From contig JAPJBO010000518.1 in the NCBI GenBank assembly GCA_030068145.1, forward strand, positions 1 to 64,000: a stretch of 64,000 nucleotides of DNA. The letters run 5' to 3'. Position 1 is the stretch's first letter; each line of letters opens with the position of its first letter. The stretch is from Diplonema papillatum (lineage: Eukaryota > Euglenozoa > Diplonemea > Diplonemida > Diplonemidae). Below, in pieces: positions 53,800 to 64,000 of the stretch. The position numbers and the translations under genes were made by a program. A model generated the notes under the pieces. That model worked only from the letters and a program-made list of their open reading frames with translations, was not told the origin of the DNA and did no database searches.

Positions 53800-54095
53800 G
53801 TTGAGCTTTCAAGTAGCCCAGGGGGTGGCAAGAATAGTCATTTCATCTGGCGGGGCGCGACCGGACGAAGCGGTCCACCCTGGTGCAGGGGGTAGTGTCA
53901 CTGCATCGCGGGTTTTTTTACCTGGTCGGACCTGCTTGCTAGCAGGCCAGCCCAGGTCGCAGTGAGACTGGCGTTCACTGTGTGCTGAAGAAGCATTTTT
54001 TTGGGCTCCCGCTCCGGAAGCAACCGGATACCGGCAGCCCCGCTGTACTAACATGTCGAGTACAGTGTCCCGCGCTCCAAAAAAAAAAAAAAAAA
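53800..54095 (+). mobile_element. 5'-truncated R2L copy with poly-A tail
   Basis: Matches 60312-60600 at about 95 percent, beginning at TTGAGCTTTCAAGTAGCCC in the last codons of the R2L frame and ending in a 17-nt A run. AATCGCAA occurs on both sides (53780-53787 and 54094-54101), a candidate 8-bp target-site duplication, and the copy sits at the 5' boundary of element D. Confidence 0.9.
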
Positions 54096-54226
54096 TCGCA
54101 ACACGTTTCCATTTTTCTTTCAGTATCAGTTCAGTTTCCAACCCGACGTTAAATCCGGCCCAGTGAAGCCGTTGCCTACGGGCGTCGACATGTTAAAAAA
54201 AAAAAAAAAAAATCATCGTTGAGAAG
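54096..54226 (+). promoter_or_regulatory. Leader of the R2L element with a trans-splice-acceptor-like tract
   Basis: CGTTTCCATTTTTCTTTCAG at 54104-54123 is a strong 3' splice site. An 18-nt A run (54195-54212) interrupts the leader 14 nt before the ATG. Either the A run is part of the R2L leader or it is the tail of another short insertion, with R2L starting at about 54213. Confidence 0.5.
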
Positions 54227-54420
54227 ATGCCGCCGTCCCCGGGGGGGGATCGGCCCCCCCGGACGCCACCGGGTGGTCAGGGGCAGGCGGCCCCTGCCGC
54301 CGGTAGGAGTGCGGACGCCGCCGCGTCCGCTGGCCCGGTTCCGCTGCCCCGCTCGTTTGCGGAGGCGCTCAGGCGGAGCTCTCCCGCTGCCGCCGCTGTC
54401 GACGCCGCCGCCGCTGACGA

Positions 54421-54455
<35 letters not shown>

Positions 54456-57400
54456 ATGACGCCGCAGCCGTCCCCCGGGCCCGGGTGCACCCGGCGCAAT
54501 CCGCGCGGGAAGGTGAAGTCTGCAGAGACTTCAACTTCCGACGCGCGGGCTGCCGTCGGGTGCAGTGCCGATTCGTGCACCGGCTTCTCCCGGTCTGCCC
54601 GGCCTTCCAGCGGGGCAGATGCAGGGACGTCAGGTGCCCGAATCGGCACCCGCGCCCGGGGCAGGTACGCTTTCCTGTCCCCCCCCATTACCCCAATCTC
54701 TCTTTCCACCCCAAACAAACACAACAGACAGCACGGACGACGACCGCGCCAGCTCGGCGCAGCCAAGGCGTTCAGGCCGCCGGGCCGTTCGCAGACGACG
54801 ACCTGCCGGAGGGCCCGCTGCTCCCGCAGGTGCTGGCCGCCCGGCGGGAGGTCCGCCGGGCGCAAGAACGCGCGGAGGAGCTGGAAGCCCAGCTCCTCCG
54901 CGAGTTCAACAGCTGGGCCCCTACCCCGGTGGAGGCTCTTTGCCTCGTGTGCGGTAGGCTCAGCACCACCGCCGGGGAGGAAGCCCAGCACCGGGCCCGG
55001 CATCGCAAGGATGCCGTGACCCAGGGCCGCGACTCGCTCGTCGTGGCCCATGTGGCGGTGGGAGACGGGGGCCTCCGCCACATGCGCGAGCTCTGCCTGC
55101 GGTGGCAGGCGGAGAGGCCCCAGGCCCAGCCGGCTCAGGGTGGCCCCCAACAGGGCTTCCCGTTCGCGGCACCGGGCCCTTTCGGGGCCCCGCTCCAGCC
55201 CGTCCTGCAGGCGGGCCCCGCCGCCCCTCACCCTGCTCCGAGGGGGGCGGAGCAGGGAGAGGGGGCCGGTTTCGAGCGCGAGGCATCCATGGCCCCCGCT
55301 TGCGACCGTGTCCTGTTCGTCAGCGCGTCGAACAGGACGGCGTCGTCCCCTGCTTCCCCTCGGGACGTGAGCCTGCCTCCGCCTGCGTCCCGGCCCAGGG
55401 CACTGTCGCTGCCCGGGGACGTGGGGGGTGAGGCGGTCCCTGCCGGGCTAGGCGGGGCTGACCAGGTGGTCCCCGCCGCCGCGTGTGGCGAGGGCGACCC
55501 GGTGGGTCTCGCCGCGCCCCACAGGGAGGCCGCCCCGGTCGCAGCCGGCGCAGCTCGCGACGTGGCAGACCAGGCTGGTTCCCCCGACGCTATCGGGGTG
55601 GCCGACCAGGTCGAACCCGCCGGAGCGCCGGCGGGGCGGGCTGGCGTCGGGGCAGCCGACGCCCAGACCGCGGAGCGTAAGCTCCGGCGGGAGCGTCGTC
55701 GGTTCCGTCACGCCGCGGACCCGACTGCGCCCGGCGGGTCCTCGACGGCTGAGCCCTTCCCGGACTCCGACGAGTCGGACTCTGATGTCGATTCGGAGTC
55801 GGGCACGTCGGGCGACGGGGGGGGCCACGGCGGAGGCGACGAACGCCGCGACGGGGGCGGCTCCGGCAACGGGGGGCCCGGGGGCGGCTCGTCGCAGGCG
55901 GGCCAGCCGGCGAGCGACGCGCCGGACGCGAGCGCCGAACCCGGTCAACCGGAGGCACCCTCGGAGGCCGGCCTCGGGAACGGGTCGGCCGCGAACGACA
56001 GGTCCGGCCTGGCCGCGGCCCCAGCGGAAGCCAGCCCCGGAGAGGGGGGCTCCGGAGCCGGCTTGCCGCCGGTCGCGGGGGCCGGGCCTGCCCGGAACGG
56101 CCCGTCCCCGGGGGTCGAGCCCGGCACTTCGGGGGCTGGCTTGGTCCCCGGCGACAAACGCCCGGCGTCGCGCTCGCCGGTCGACACGCCGGCGGCCAGG
56201 CGCCGCAAGCAGCCCCACAGCGCCGAAGACCCCCTCGCCGGATGGGAGACGCCCCCTTCCGGCCTAACGTGGGGCACACCGTCGGAAGCGTCGTTCCCGA
56301 CAGGGGGCAGTGCTTGGGAGGGGGCGCACCTCCCGTGCCCCAGTCCCCCCGCGCCGGGGCCGGGAGGGCCGTCAGAGACGGCGGCCGGGCCGGGCGGCAA
56401 CGCTCACACCCCGGCGGGGGCAGCCTGCTCGCCGGACCCGCGCCCACCCGTCAGCCAAGCTTGTCAGAGCTTGCTGAATGCTGTGTGTGGAACACCGGGG
56501 ACCCCTGCTAAGCGCCCCGCGTCCCGGTCGCCAGTTGGGACTCCGGCCTCCGTAGTCAGGCGGAAGTCGTTCGCGGGTATGGGGCGAGGCCGGGGCGCCG
56601 GTATAGCGGCGGCGGCCCGGGCCTTGGCCGCTCGGCTGGCGACTGGGCGGCGCAGCCCTTCGGCCCCTGCTTCGGCCGGCCGAGGGAGAGGCACGGCGGC
56701 GAGGCGAAGTCCCCCGGCTTCGTCCTCCGCGTCCTTGACGCCTGTCCTCTTCCCGGACAGCGTCCGGGCCGCCCATGCCCCAGCGCCCCCGCACGCGCAC
56801 GTCTCCCTGGGAAGGGGGGGGGACGACCCCTGCGTTGACGGGGACGTCGAGCGCAACCCGGGGCCGCTGCGGGGCCCCTCGGGGGGCTGCAGCTCCGCGG
56901 CCGTCCGCGTCCTCTCGCGAGGGCGGGGCGGGCACGATCTCTGCGTGGATGGAGACATCCACCCCAACCCGGGGCCGGCAGCCAGCGACGCACAGGACCC
57001 GGCCCCCACGGGCGCTGAACCGGCACCGGCCAGCACGGGGCCGCCATCGGCCAGTCGGCAGAACGCAGCGGGGTCGCAGAGGGCACCGGCGCCCGTGTGC
57101 ATCTGCCGCACGACCGGGGAACGGAGGGGTAGACACCGGATGTGGTGCCCCTGCTCCAAGGCCTACCGGGAAGCCGTGGCTGGCGGGAGGGAGCCGGCGG
57201 CGATCCCGCCTCGGACTCCCGCGGAGCCATCAGGGGGCGCTCCCGGGGCCGCGGGCCTAGACGGCCATCGGGGGGGAGCAATCCCCTTCACGTTCGAAGA
57301 GGTTGCGACTGCCGGCATTCGCACTCTGGAGCGGGTACCGGCAGCCGCAAAGCCGCAGGTCTCAGCTCTCTTCGAGACCGTCCTCAGGGCAGCCACCGAT

Positions 57401-60400
57401 GACGCCGGGTGGTTGCGGGCGTACGCCTTCGCCCCCCTCGTCCTCGCGACCACCCACCGGGGGGGGCGGAAGGCGGTGACGGAGGCCCTCCGCCGCCGCG
57501 TCCGCCTTTGGAGGGCCGGGCAGCTGGACACCCTGTGGGCTGAGGCCCGGGCCGTCTCAGCCGGGAAGGCCGAACGCCGCGCGCGCCGGCGAACCTACCC
57601 GGTTGCAGACGACGTCGACAACAGGCTCGAGCTGCAAACGGACGTCGAGTCCGTGGACGACCTGGACGGGGCCACCGTGCGGCAGGTCCTCCGGCGGGCC
57701 CGCGACCGATGTTACTCGCGGGCCGTCTCTGCGCTTTCCGCGGCGCAGACTGCTCCGGCGGACGACGCCACGCTGGCGGCCCTGATGGAACTGCACCCCC
57801 CTGCCCCCGAGCTGCCTGACGACCGCAGCCTGCGGCCCGTGGCCGTTGCGAAGCCCTCCCCGGGCGTCATCCGCCGGGTGCTGAAGAAGATGCCGAAAGG
57901 CACCGCCGCCGGCCCGTCCGGCCTGTCTGCGCAGCACCTCCTCGACCTGTGGGACGTCTCCGGGTCGTTCAAAGAGGCAGTGGCAGACGCGGTCTGGGCC
58001 CTCTCTTCCGGTAGGGTGGCTGCAGCCGCCCGGCCGTACCTGTTCGGGGCGAGGCTCGTCCCGTTGGTTAAGAAGTCCGGCGGCATCAGGCCCATTGCAT
58101 GTGGGGAGATCCTGCGCCGGGTGGCCGGCAAGGTCCTCGCATCCGACCGGGCAATCAAGGACCTGGGGGCGAACGTCCTCCTGCGGAGTGGGCAAGTCGG
58201 TGTCAGTGTCAAGGCGGGGGCTGACGCAGGCGTGCACGCCATCCGCAGGGTTGCGGCCCTGTACCGCGACAGAGACGTGACCGACAGGGGTATACTGCAG
58301 ATCGACTTCGCCAACGCTTTCAATATGCTGCGGCGGGAAGCGATCATCCGCAGTGTCAACCGACACGCCCCCCAACTGTTGGGGTACGCGTTGGCAGCGT
58401 ACGAGAAACACTCCGCGCTAGTGGTGGGCGACCGGGAGATCTCCTCCGAGTGCGGAGTCCAACAAGGGGACCCCTTGGGGCCGCTGCTTTTCAGCCTCGC
58501 CTTGCACGATGTCGTTGTTCCGCCGAGCCCCGAAGAACAGCCGCCCGTCCCCGCGGCCCTGGCTTCGTCGCAGGTGCCCGCCGATTCTGCCTCCGCGACG
58601 CCCGTACGGGACTCCGGTCAGCCGGAGCCTGCTGGCGCCATCGGGGGGCAGCCCACCCCGCCAGTGCCGGCGCAGGCCCCAGGCTCGGGGGACCCAGCAG
58701 CGTCGCCGCCACCTGCAGGATCCTCGGCAGCCCGGGGCGCCCCTGAGGGGGCGCTGAGCCAGGCGGAGCTTGACCTCCTGACGTTCTTCCTCGATGACGG
58801 GGCGGCCGGGGGGGAGCTCGACTCCCTCGGTCGCTGGCTGCGGGACTTCGAAGACAGGGCGACAGCGGTCGGGCTCCGCCTGAACCGGGGGAAGTGCAGG
58901 CTGTCCGTCGCCCCCGGCGCCACAATCCCCGAGGCCCTGCAAGGCATCGAGACTTGTCCGCTAGACGAGATTCAGCACCTTGGCGTCCCCTGCGGTTCCC
59001 CCGAGAAGATGCGTGTCTTCGTCGAAGAAGCGGCCAAAGGCGCCGAGAGGAAGATGCGGATGATAGCCTCCCTCCCTGATGCGCATGTGGCTTTGACACT
59101 GCTGAAGTTCTGCGCCGGCTTCGTCAGCGTCGTCCACCTCATGCGCGCAGTGGGGGCCGTCTTTGACTTCGCTGGCATCGATCAGGCCACGCAGTCTTGC
59201 CTGGCGACGATCACGGGCATAGAGACGGACGCATCCGCCTGGGCCCTGGCTTCCCTTCCCGTCAGGCTGGGCGGCTTGGGCCTGCACTCCTGCGCAGATA
59301 CAGCGGCGATCGCGCACATCGCGGCCACCTTTGACGGCGAGGCTTGCCTGTCGTCCCTGGTGACCCCCTACGTCCTGCCGCACGCGATGCTTCTCAACGA
59401 GGACGACACCTTTCTAGCGTCCCTCGAAGACCCGCGCCTTGCACCCTTTGATTCCGTCCTGGAGAAGATTCAGGACGTTCTGCAGGCACGGGATAACTAC
59501 GGGGGGCGTGGACAGAAAGTGTGGTCCACGACGGTTCACGGCGAGCGGCGCAAGGCCCTCCTTGACTCGATGACAGAGGAGCTTGGCCGGTCGGGCCAGC
59601 TCCAAGGGCCGGCACTGGCCCTGAAGCAGGTCCAAATCCGGGCGCGGATCCAAAGCTGCTCCGGCCAGCATGCGTCCGCGTGGCTTTACGGCAACGCGGA
59701 GGCGGACCCCAGGCTGTGGCTATCCCCCGCGGAGCTCGCGGTGGCCATCCGGCTTCGGCTCGGGCTGCCCATCGCCCCCATGCCGAGCATCTGTCGTCTC
59801 TGCGGGACAGGCTCGGCAGACGTTGACGGAGTGCACGCGCGTAGTTGCTTCTCCGGCGGCCGCCGGACGAGAATGCACAATGCACTCCGCGACGTCATCG
59901 CTGACTTCGCCCGCCGCGGGCTGCTGGCCCCGGCGGTCGAGCGCCCCGTGTTTTCGAACACGGAGCGAAAGCGCCCGGACATCAGCTATGTCCGGGACGG
60001 CACCACCGTTGTGTTAGATGTCGCCGTCACCTTCCCCCTGCAGCCATCGAATCCCCAGTACGCTAAGAGGGCAGCGGAGAAGCCAGGGGGGGCGGCGACA
60101 GCCTACGCAACAGCTGTCAAAGAAGGCAAGTACCGCGGCATTATCGACAACGAGCCAAACCCTCGGGAATGGCTCGCTGTCCCGCTAGTCGTGGACACCT
60201 TCGGAGCGTGGTGTCCTGGAGCACTCACGGAGTTGCGGCAAATAGCCCGCAAAAGCGCCCTCCGTGAAGACCGGACCGCTTCGGCCGCCTGCCAGGACTT
60301 CTTCCACCAATTGAGCTTTCAGGTAGCCCAAGGGGTGGCAAGAATAGTCATTGCATCTGGTGGGGCGCGACCGGACGAAGCGGTCCACCCTGTTGCAGGG

Positions 60401-60475
60401 GGTAGTGTCACTGCATCGCGGGTTTTTTTACCTGGTCGGACCTGCTCGCTAGCAGGCCAGCCCAGGTCGCAGTGA
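54227..60475 (+). CDS. R2L polyprotein: CCCH fingers, 2A-like motifs, reverse transcriptase, restriction-like endonuclease (2082 aa)
   Basis: Start ATG 54227. Order: Ala/Pro-rich N-terminus with an Ala homopolymer (GCC array); two CCCH fingers near 103-145 (C-x9-C-x4-C-x3-H and C-x7-C-x4-C-x3-H); a C2H2-like CLVCGRL...H motif near 243; a disordered Gly/Pro/Ser region to about 860; GDVERNPGP (872-880) and GDIHPNPGP (909-917). RT from about 1180: IRRVLKKMPKGTAAGPSG, LQIDFANAFNMLRRE, GVQQGDPLGPLLF (Gly1414) and FLDDG with Asp1523/1524. A C-x2-C-x10-H-x3-C knuckle lies near 1855. The restriction-like endonuclease has RPD (Asp1918) then VVLDVAV (Asp1931). All key residues are present. The RLE places it with R2/R4/NeSL-type elements rather than the APE elements A to E. 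Confidence 0.92.
56834..56977 (+). other. Tandem 2A-like motifs in the R2L polyprotein
   Basis: GDVERNPGP (56840-56866) fits the canonical D-V-E-x-N-P-G-P exactly. GDIHPNPGP (56951-56977) has His for Glu. Both follow an RGG-D-CVD block (RGGDDPCVDGDVERNPGP and RGGHDLCVDGDIHPNPGP), so they arose by duplication. Cleavage at either would release the zinc-finger half from the RT-endonuclease half. Confidence 0.75.
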
Positions 60476-60601
60476 GACTGGCGTTCACTGTGTGCTGAAG
60501 AAGCATTTTTTTGGGCTCCCGCTCCGGAAGCAACCGGATACCGGCAGCCCCGCTGTACCAACATGGCTTGTACAGTGTCCCGCGCTCCAAAAAAAAAAAA
60601 A
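60476..60601 (+). other. R2L 3' UTR and poly-A tail
   Basis: A 113-nt 3' UTR ending GTGTCCCGCGCTCC and a 13-nt A run. The same end occurs at 25066-25240, 25369-25506, 46136-46156 and 53800-54095, which fixes the 3' boundary of the family. Confidence 0.92.
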
Positions 60602-60602
60602 T

Positions 60603-61656
60603 GCTGCCGGAAGCGACCAGGCCAACGGACCGCACCACGCAACAGCGCCGCAAAGCGAAACAGAGACAAGCAGCAAGCTCAAAGGCCCCGGAAGGAAGCA
60701 CAAAGTAGAGGCAGGCGAAGCGCCCAGCCCCCGCAAACAAAAGTCACAGCGAGAGGTAGACAGACGACACGCATAGCGCCACCAAACCAGCCCCCCCCGA
60801 CCGAAGCGGAGGACCGACTCAACAGGCAAACCCTGGCACGCCAGGGTTTACCAACAGAAGTCAGAACACCGCCCGGAAAGGGAGAGCCGCACAACAAAAC
60901 CAAGAAATTCCCCCCACCAACTGCCGAAAAAGAAATACCTTTCCCTTACCGTCCCACAAAACCAGCACCAAGAACAACGCCCCCCCCCCCATGCACGCAA
61001 GAGAAGCCCCCGTTTCAGTGCTACACGCACCACGCTCAACAACAACCCACACGAGCGAAGGCAGCAGGACGGGCAGCGGCAGCGAAACAGCGCCACGCGC
61101 CCGACAACAACAGGAAAGACCCGCAAGCCAAAGCGAAAGCAAACCCCCCCCGACCGACACGGAAGACCGACTCAACAGGCAAACCTGGCACGCCAGGGTT
61201 ACCAAAAGACGTCAGAACACCGCACCGGAACGGGAGGGCGAGCGAAGGACGAAGCCACAACAAAACCAAGGAAAAAAACCATCACTGCACACAACACGCA
61301 GAGCCAAGCAGCAGATCAGCAGCGAACCAAAGCAATCCTTTTGACAAACTATTATCACAGGCAACTGACTGCACGACAATCGCCGGAAACACACCGACCG
61401 CGACTGGTAAAGCCTGGCACGCCAGGACATCATTACCAGAAGAGCGGCCAAGAACAAGGGGAGGGCGGGCAAGAAACAATCCCACTGAACCCCCCAACAA
61501 CCATACCAAGAACAAAGAACGAACCAAAGAAAACAGAAAACAAACAAACGCCCCAAGGATGAAGAGGAGGCACAAGGAACCTTAGCACCGTATCCCCAAG
61601 CCTAACCCGGGTGCGGTTTCCAAATGTTGAAATTGAAATTGAAATTGAAATTGAAA
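60603..61656 (+). mobile_element. Truncated copy of the element B 3' UTR with TTGAAA tail
   Basis: Starts GCTGCCGGAAGCGACCAGG directly after the R2L poly-A and follows 42242-43296 nearly base for base, with a few indels (an extra CCCCCGCAAACAAAAGTCAC segment near 60728, and a missing block near 61010). It ends in about five TTGAAA units. No coding sequence. Confidence 0.9.
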
Positions 61657-61870
61657 TCGCAACACGTGGCAACGTGGTTGAGTCGCAAGGTTAGCGACTT
61701 CGAAGACACTGACGCGGGTTCAAACCCCGACGCCCGATTATTTTCAAAATTCCGTCGAATTTTTTCGCAGCACTCATCGAGCTGCTCGCAAAGGGCACTT
61801 TCTCCGCCCGGCGGCACAAGCGTGTTCTCGGCAAGAACACACGTGTGCTGCCACAATTTGGACGGAGACG
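61657..61870 (+). mobile_element. tRNA-like SINE head
   Basis: TGGCAACGTGG (61667-61677) resembles a pol III A box with one mismatch, and GGTTCAAACCC (61717-61727) is a good B box. The text between can form D- and anticodon-like arms, and a T arm (GACGCGGGTTCAAACCCCGAC) is visible. The body then runs into satellite-like sequence (GGCACAAGCGTGTTCTCGGC). An acceptor stem cannot be closed, so this is a SINE head rather than a tRNA gene. Confidence 0.6.
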
Positions 61871-61877
61871 TCAAAGT

Positions 61878-64000
61878 TCTGTCACTTTGAGAGGTGCACA
61901 CGCGTGATCTCGGCCAGAACACGCTTGTGCCTCCACCTGACTAAAATGGAAAAACGTCCAGCTGCCGGGATTGAACCCGCGTCTACAGCACCAAATTGCA
62001 TCCAACAAAATTGCGACCGGCCAGAATACGCTTGTGCGACCAGCTCGCACCCGGCGGCACAAGCGTGTTCTCGGCAAGAACACACGTGTGCTGCCACAAT
62101 TTGGACGGAGACGTCAAAGTTCTGTCACTTTGAGAGGTGCACACGCGTGATCTCGGCCAGAACACGCTTGTGCCTCCACCTGACTAAAATGGAAAAACGT
62201 CCAGCTGCCGGGCAAATTGCATCCAACAAAATTGCGACCGGCCAGAATACGCTTGTGCGACCAGCTCGCACCCGGCGGCACAAGCGTGTTCTCGGCAAGA
62301 ACACACGTGTGCTGCCACAATTTGGACGGAGACGTCAAAGTTCTGTCACTTTGAGAGGTGCACACGCGTGATCTCGGCCAGAACACGCTTGTGCCTCCAC
62401 CTGACTAAAATGGAAAAACGTCCAGCTGCCGGGATTGAACCCGCGTCTACAGCACCAAATTGCATCCAACAAAATTGCGACCGGCCAGAATACGCTTGTG
62501 CGACCAGCTCGCACCCGGCGGCACAAGCGTGTTCTCGGCAAGAACACACGTGTGCTGCCACAATTTGGACGGAGACGTCAAAGTTCTGTCACTTTGAGAG
62601 GTGCACACGCGTGATCTCGGCCAGAACACGCTTGTGCCTCCACCTGACTAAAATGGAAAAACGTCCAGCTGCCGGGCAAATTGCATCCAACAAAATTGCG
62701 ACCGGCCAGAATACGCTTGTGCGACCAGCTCGCACCCGGCGGCACAAGCGTGTTCTCGGCAAGAACACACGTGTGCTGCCACAATTTGGACGGAGACGTC
62801 AAAGTTCTGTCACTTTGAGAGGTGCACACGCGTGATCTCGGCCAGAACACGCTTGTGCCTCCACCTGACTAAAATGGAAAAACGTCCAGCTGCCGGGATT
62901 GAACCCGCGTCTACAGCACCAAATTGCATCCAACAAAATTGCGACCGGCCAGAATACGCTTGTGCGACCAGCTCGCACCCGGCGGCACAAGCGTGTTCTC
63001 GGCAAGAACACACGTGTGCTGCCACAATTTGGACGGAGACGTCAAAGTTCTGTCACTTTGAGAGGTGCACACGCGTGATCTCGGCCAGAACACGCTTGTG
63101 CCTCCACCTGACTAAAATGGAAAAACGTCCAGCTGCCGGGATTGAACCCGCGTCTACAGCACCAAATTGCATAACAACAAAATTGCGACCGGCCAGAATA
63201 CGCTTGTGCGACCAGCTCGCACCCGGCGGCACAAGCGTGTTCTCGGCAAGAACACACGTGTGCTGCCACAATTTGGACGGAGACGTCAAAGTTCTGTCAC
63301 TTTGAGAGGTGCACACGCGTGATCTCGGCCAGAACACGCTTGTGCCTCCACCTGACTAAAATGGAAAAACGTCCAGCTGCCGGGATTGAACCCGCGTCTA
63401 CAGCACCAAATTGCATAACAACAAAATTGCGACCGGCCAGAATACGCTTGTGCGACCAGCTCGCACCCGGCGGCACAAGCGTGTTCTCGGCAAGAACACA
63501 CGTGTGCTGCCACAATTTGGACGGAGACGTCAAAGTTCTGTCACTTTGAGAGGTGCACACGCGTGATCTCGGCCAGAACACGCTTGTGCCTCCACCTGAC
63601 TAAAATGGAAAAACGTCGGGATTGAACCCGCGTCTACAGCACCAAATTGCATCCAACAAAATTGCGACCGGCCAGAATACGCTTGTGCGACCAGCTCGCA
63701 CCCGGCGGCACAAGCGTGTTCTCGGCAAGAACACACGTGTGCTGCCACAATTTGGACGGAGACGTCAAAGTTCTGTCACTTTGAGAGGTGCACACGCGTG
63801 ATCTCGGCCAGAACACGCTTGTGCCTCCACCTGACTAAAATGGAAAAACGTCCAGCTGCCGGGATTGAACCCGCGTCTACAGCACCAAATTGCATCCAAC
63901 AAAATTGCGACCGGCCAGAATACGCTTGTGCGACCAGCTCGCACCCGGCGGCACAAGCGTGTTCTCGGCAAGAACACACGTGTGCTGCCACAATTTGGAC
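61878..64000. repeat. 221/243-bp satellite array, continuing past the window end
   Basis: Monomers beginning TCTGTCACTTTGAGAGGTGC start at 61878, 62121, 62342, 62585, 62806, 63049, 63293, 63537 and 63772. Spacings are 243, 221, 243, 221, 243, 244, 244 and 235. The 221-bp form lacks 22 bp around the tRNA-like GATTGAACCCGCG. The first four monomers form two 464-bp dimers, a higher-order unit. The copies are otherwise almost identical. Each full monomer has a reverse B box (GGATTGAACCC) and three copies of a CACAAGCGTGTTCT-type motif in alternating orientation. Confidence 0.95.

Noticed and set aside
54096..54226. 28S rDNA-type target of an R2 element
   Set aside because: No rRNA-like sequence flanks the R2L element. 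Its neighbours are other retroelements and A runs.
61657..61740. Functional tRNA gene
   Set aside because: A and B boxes are present, but the A box has a mismatch and no closed acceptor stem is visible. It is best read as a tRNA-derived SINE head.
61878..64000. CRISPR array
   Set aside because: The repeats are 221-244 bp, nearly identical along their whole length, with no unique spacers. This is a eukaryotic satellite.

Overview
This is a GC-rich eukaryotic window made mostly of mobile elements. It looks like a diplonemid or closely related euglenozoan genome. The strongest clue is a 39-nt sequence at 25922-25960 ending in ACAGTTTCTGTACTTTATTG, the conserved 3' part of the euglenozoan spliced leader (SL). 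A 35-nt version of it lies in reverse at 53739-53773. From memory, the full 39 nt agrees with the diplonemid rather than the kinetoplastid SL. A coiled-coil gene with GT-AG cis-introns at about 10.7-12.7 kb points the same way, because kinetoplastids have almost no cis-introns. No bacterial features are present.

Layout. 1-3480: intergenic DNA with tandem repeats, a 19-bp inverted repeat and GGAAAC microsatellites. 3482-7753: a DNA transposon with about 140-bp terminal inverted repeats, a TA duplication and two genes, one a candidate DDE recombinase with three C-terminal C2H2 fingers. 7755-10700: a low-complexity ORF, a 102-bp tandem array and G/C hairpins. 10732-12927: exons of a coiled-coil host gene (minus). 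13764-15583: remnant of a DIRS/Ngaro/VIPER-like element (RT-RNase H plus a repeated end). 16747-24294: one 2515-codon gene (minus) joining a USP-type deubiquitinase, further peptidase-like segments and zinc fingers to a hAT-like transposase. 24.3-25.9 kb: short retroelement tails.

From 25922 to 61656 retroelements lie almost end to end. Element A (25922 to about 36650) starts with the SL and has a chimeric ORF1 (secreted-type ectodomain, ubiquitin-like domain, RRM-like fold, coiled coil), then ORF2 (APE endonuclease, RT, RNase H, CCHC). Element B (36841-43296) and truncated elements C (43297 to about 46130) and E (46397 to about 47500) are of the same APE/RT/RNase H kind. Element D (47514-53779, minus) is a complete two-ORF element with an SL footprint at its 5' end and a 2A-like peptide before its endonuclease. 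The last is an RLE-type (R2-like) element with CCCH fingers, two 2A-like motifs and a restriction-like endonuclease (CDS 54227-60475), called R2L here. It is followed by a second copy of element B's 3' UTR and a tRNA-like SINE head. From about 61.8 kb to the window end there is a 221/243-bp satellite with tRNA-like B boxes.

The proteins suggest that trans-splicing, 2A-type ribosome skipping and ubiquitin-like processing are used in mobile-element expression. That interpretation is inference. The motifs and coordinates were read from the sequence without alignment software.
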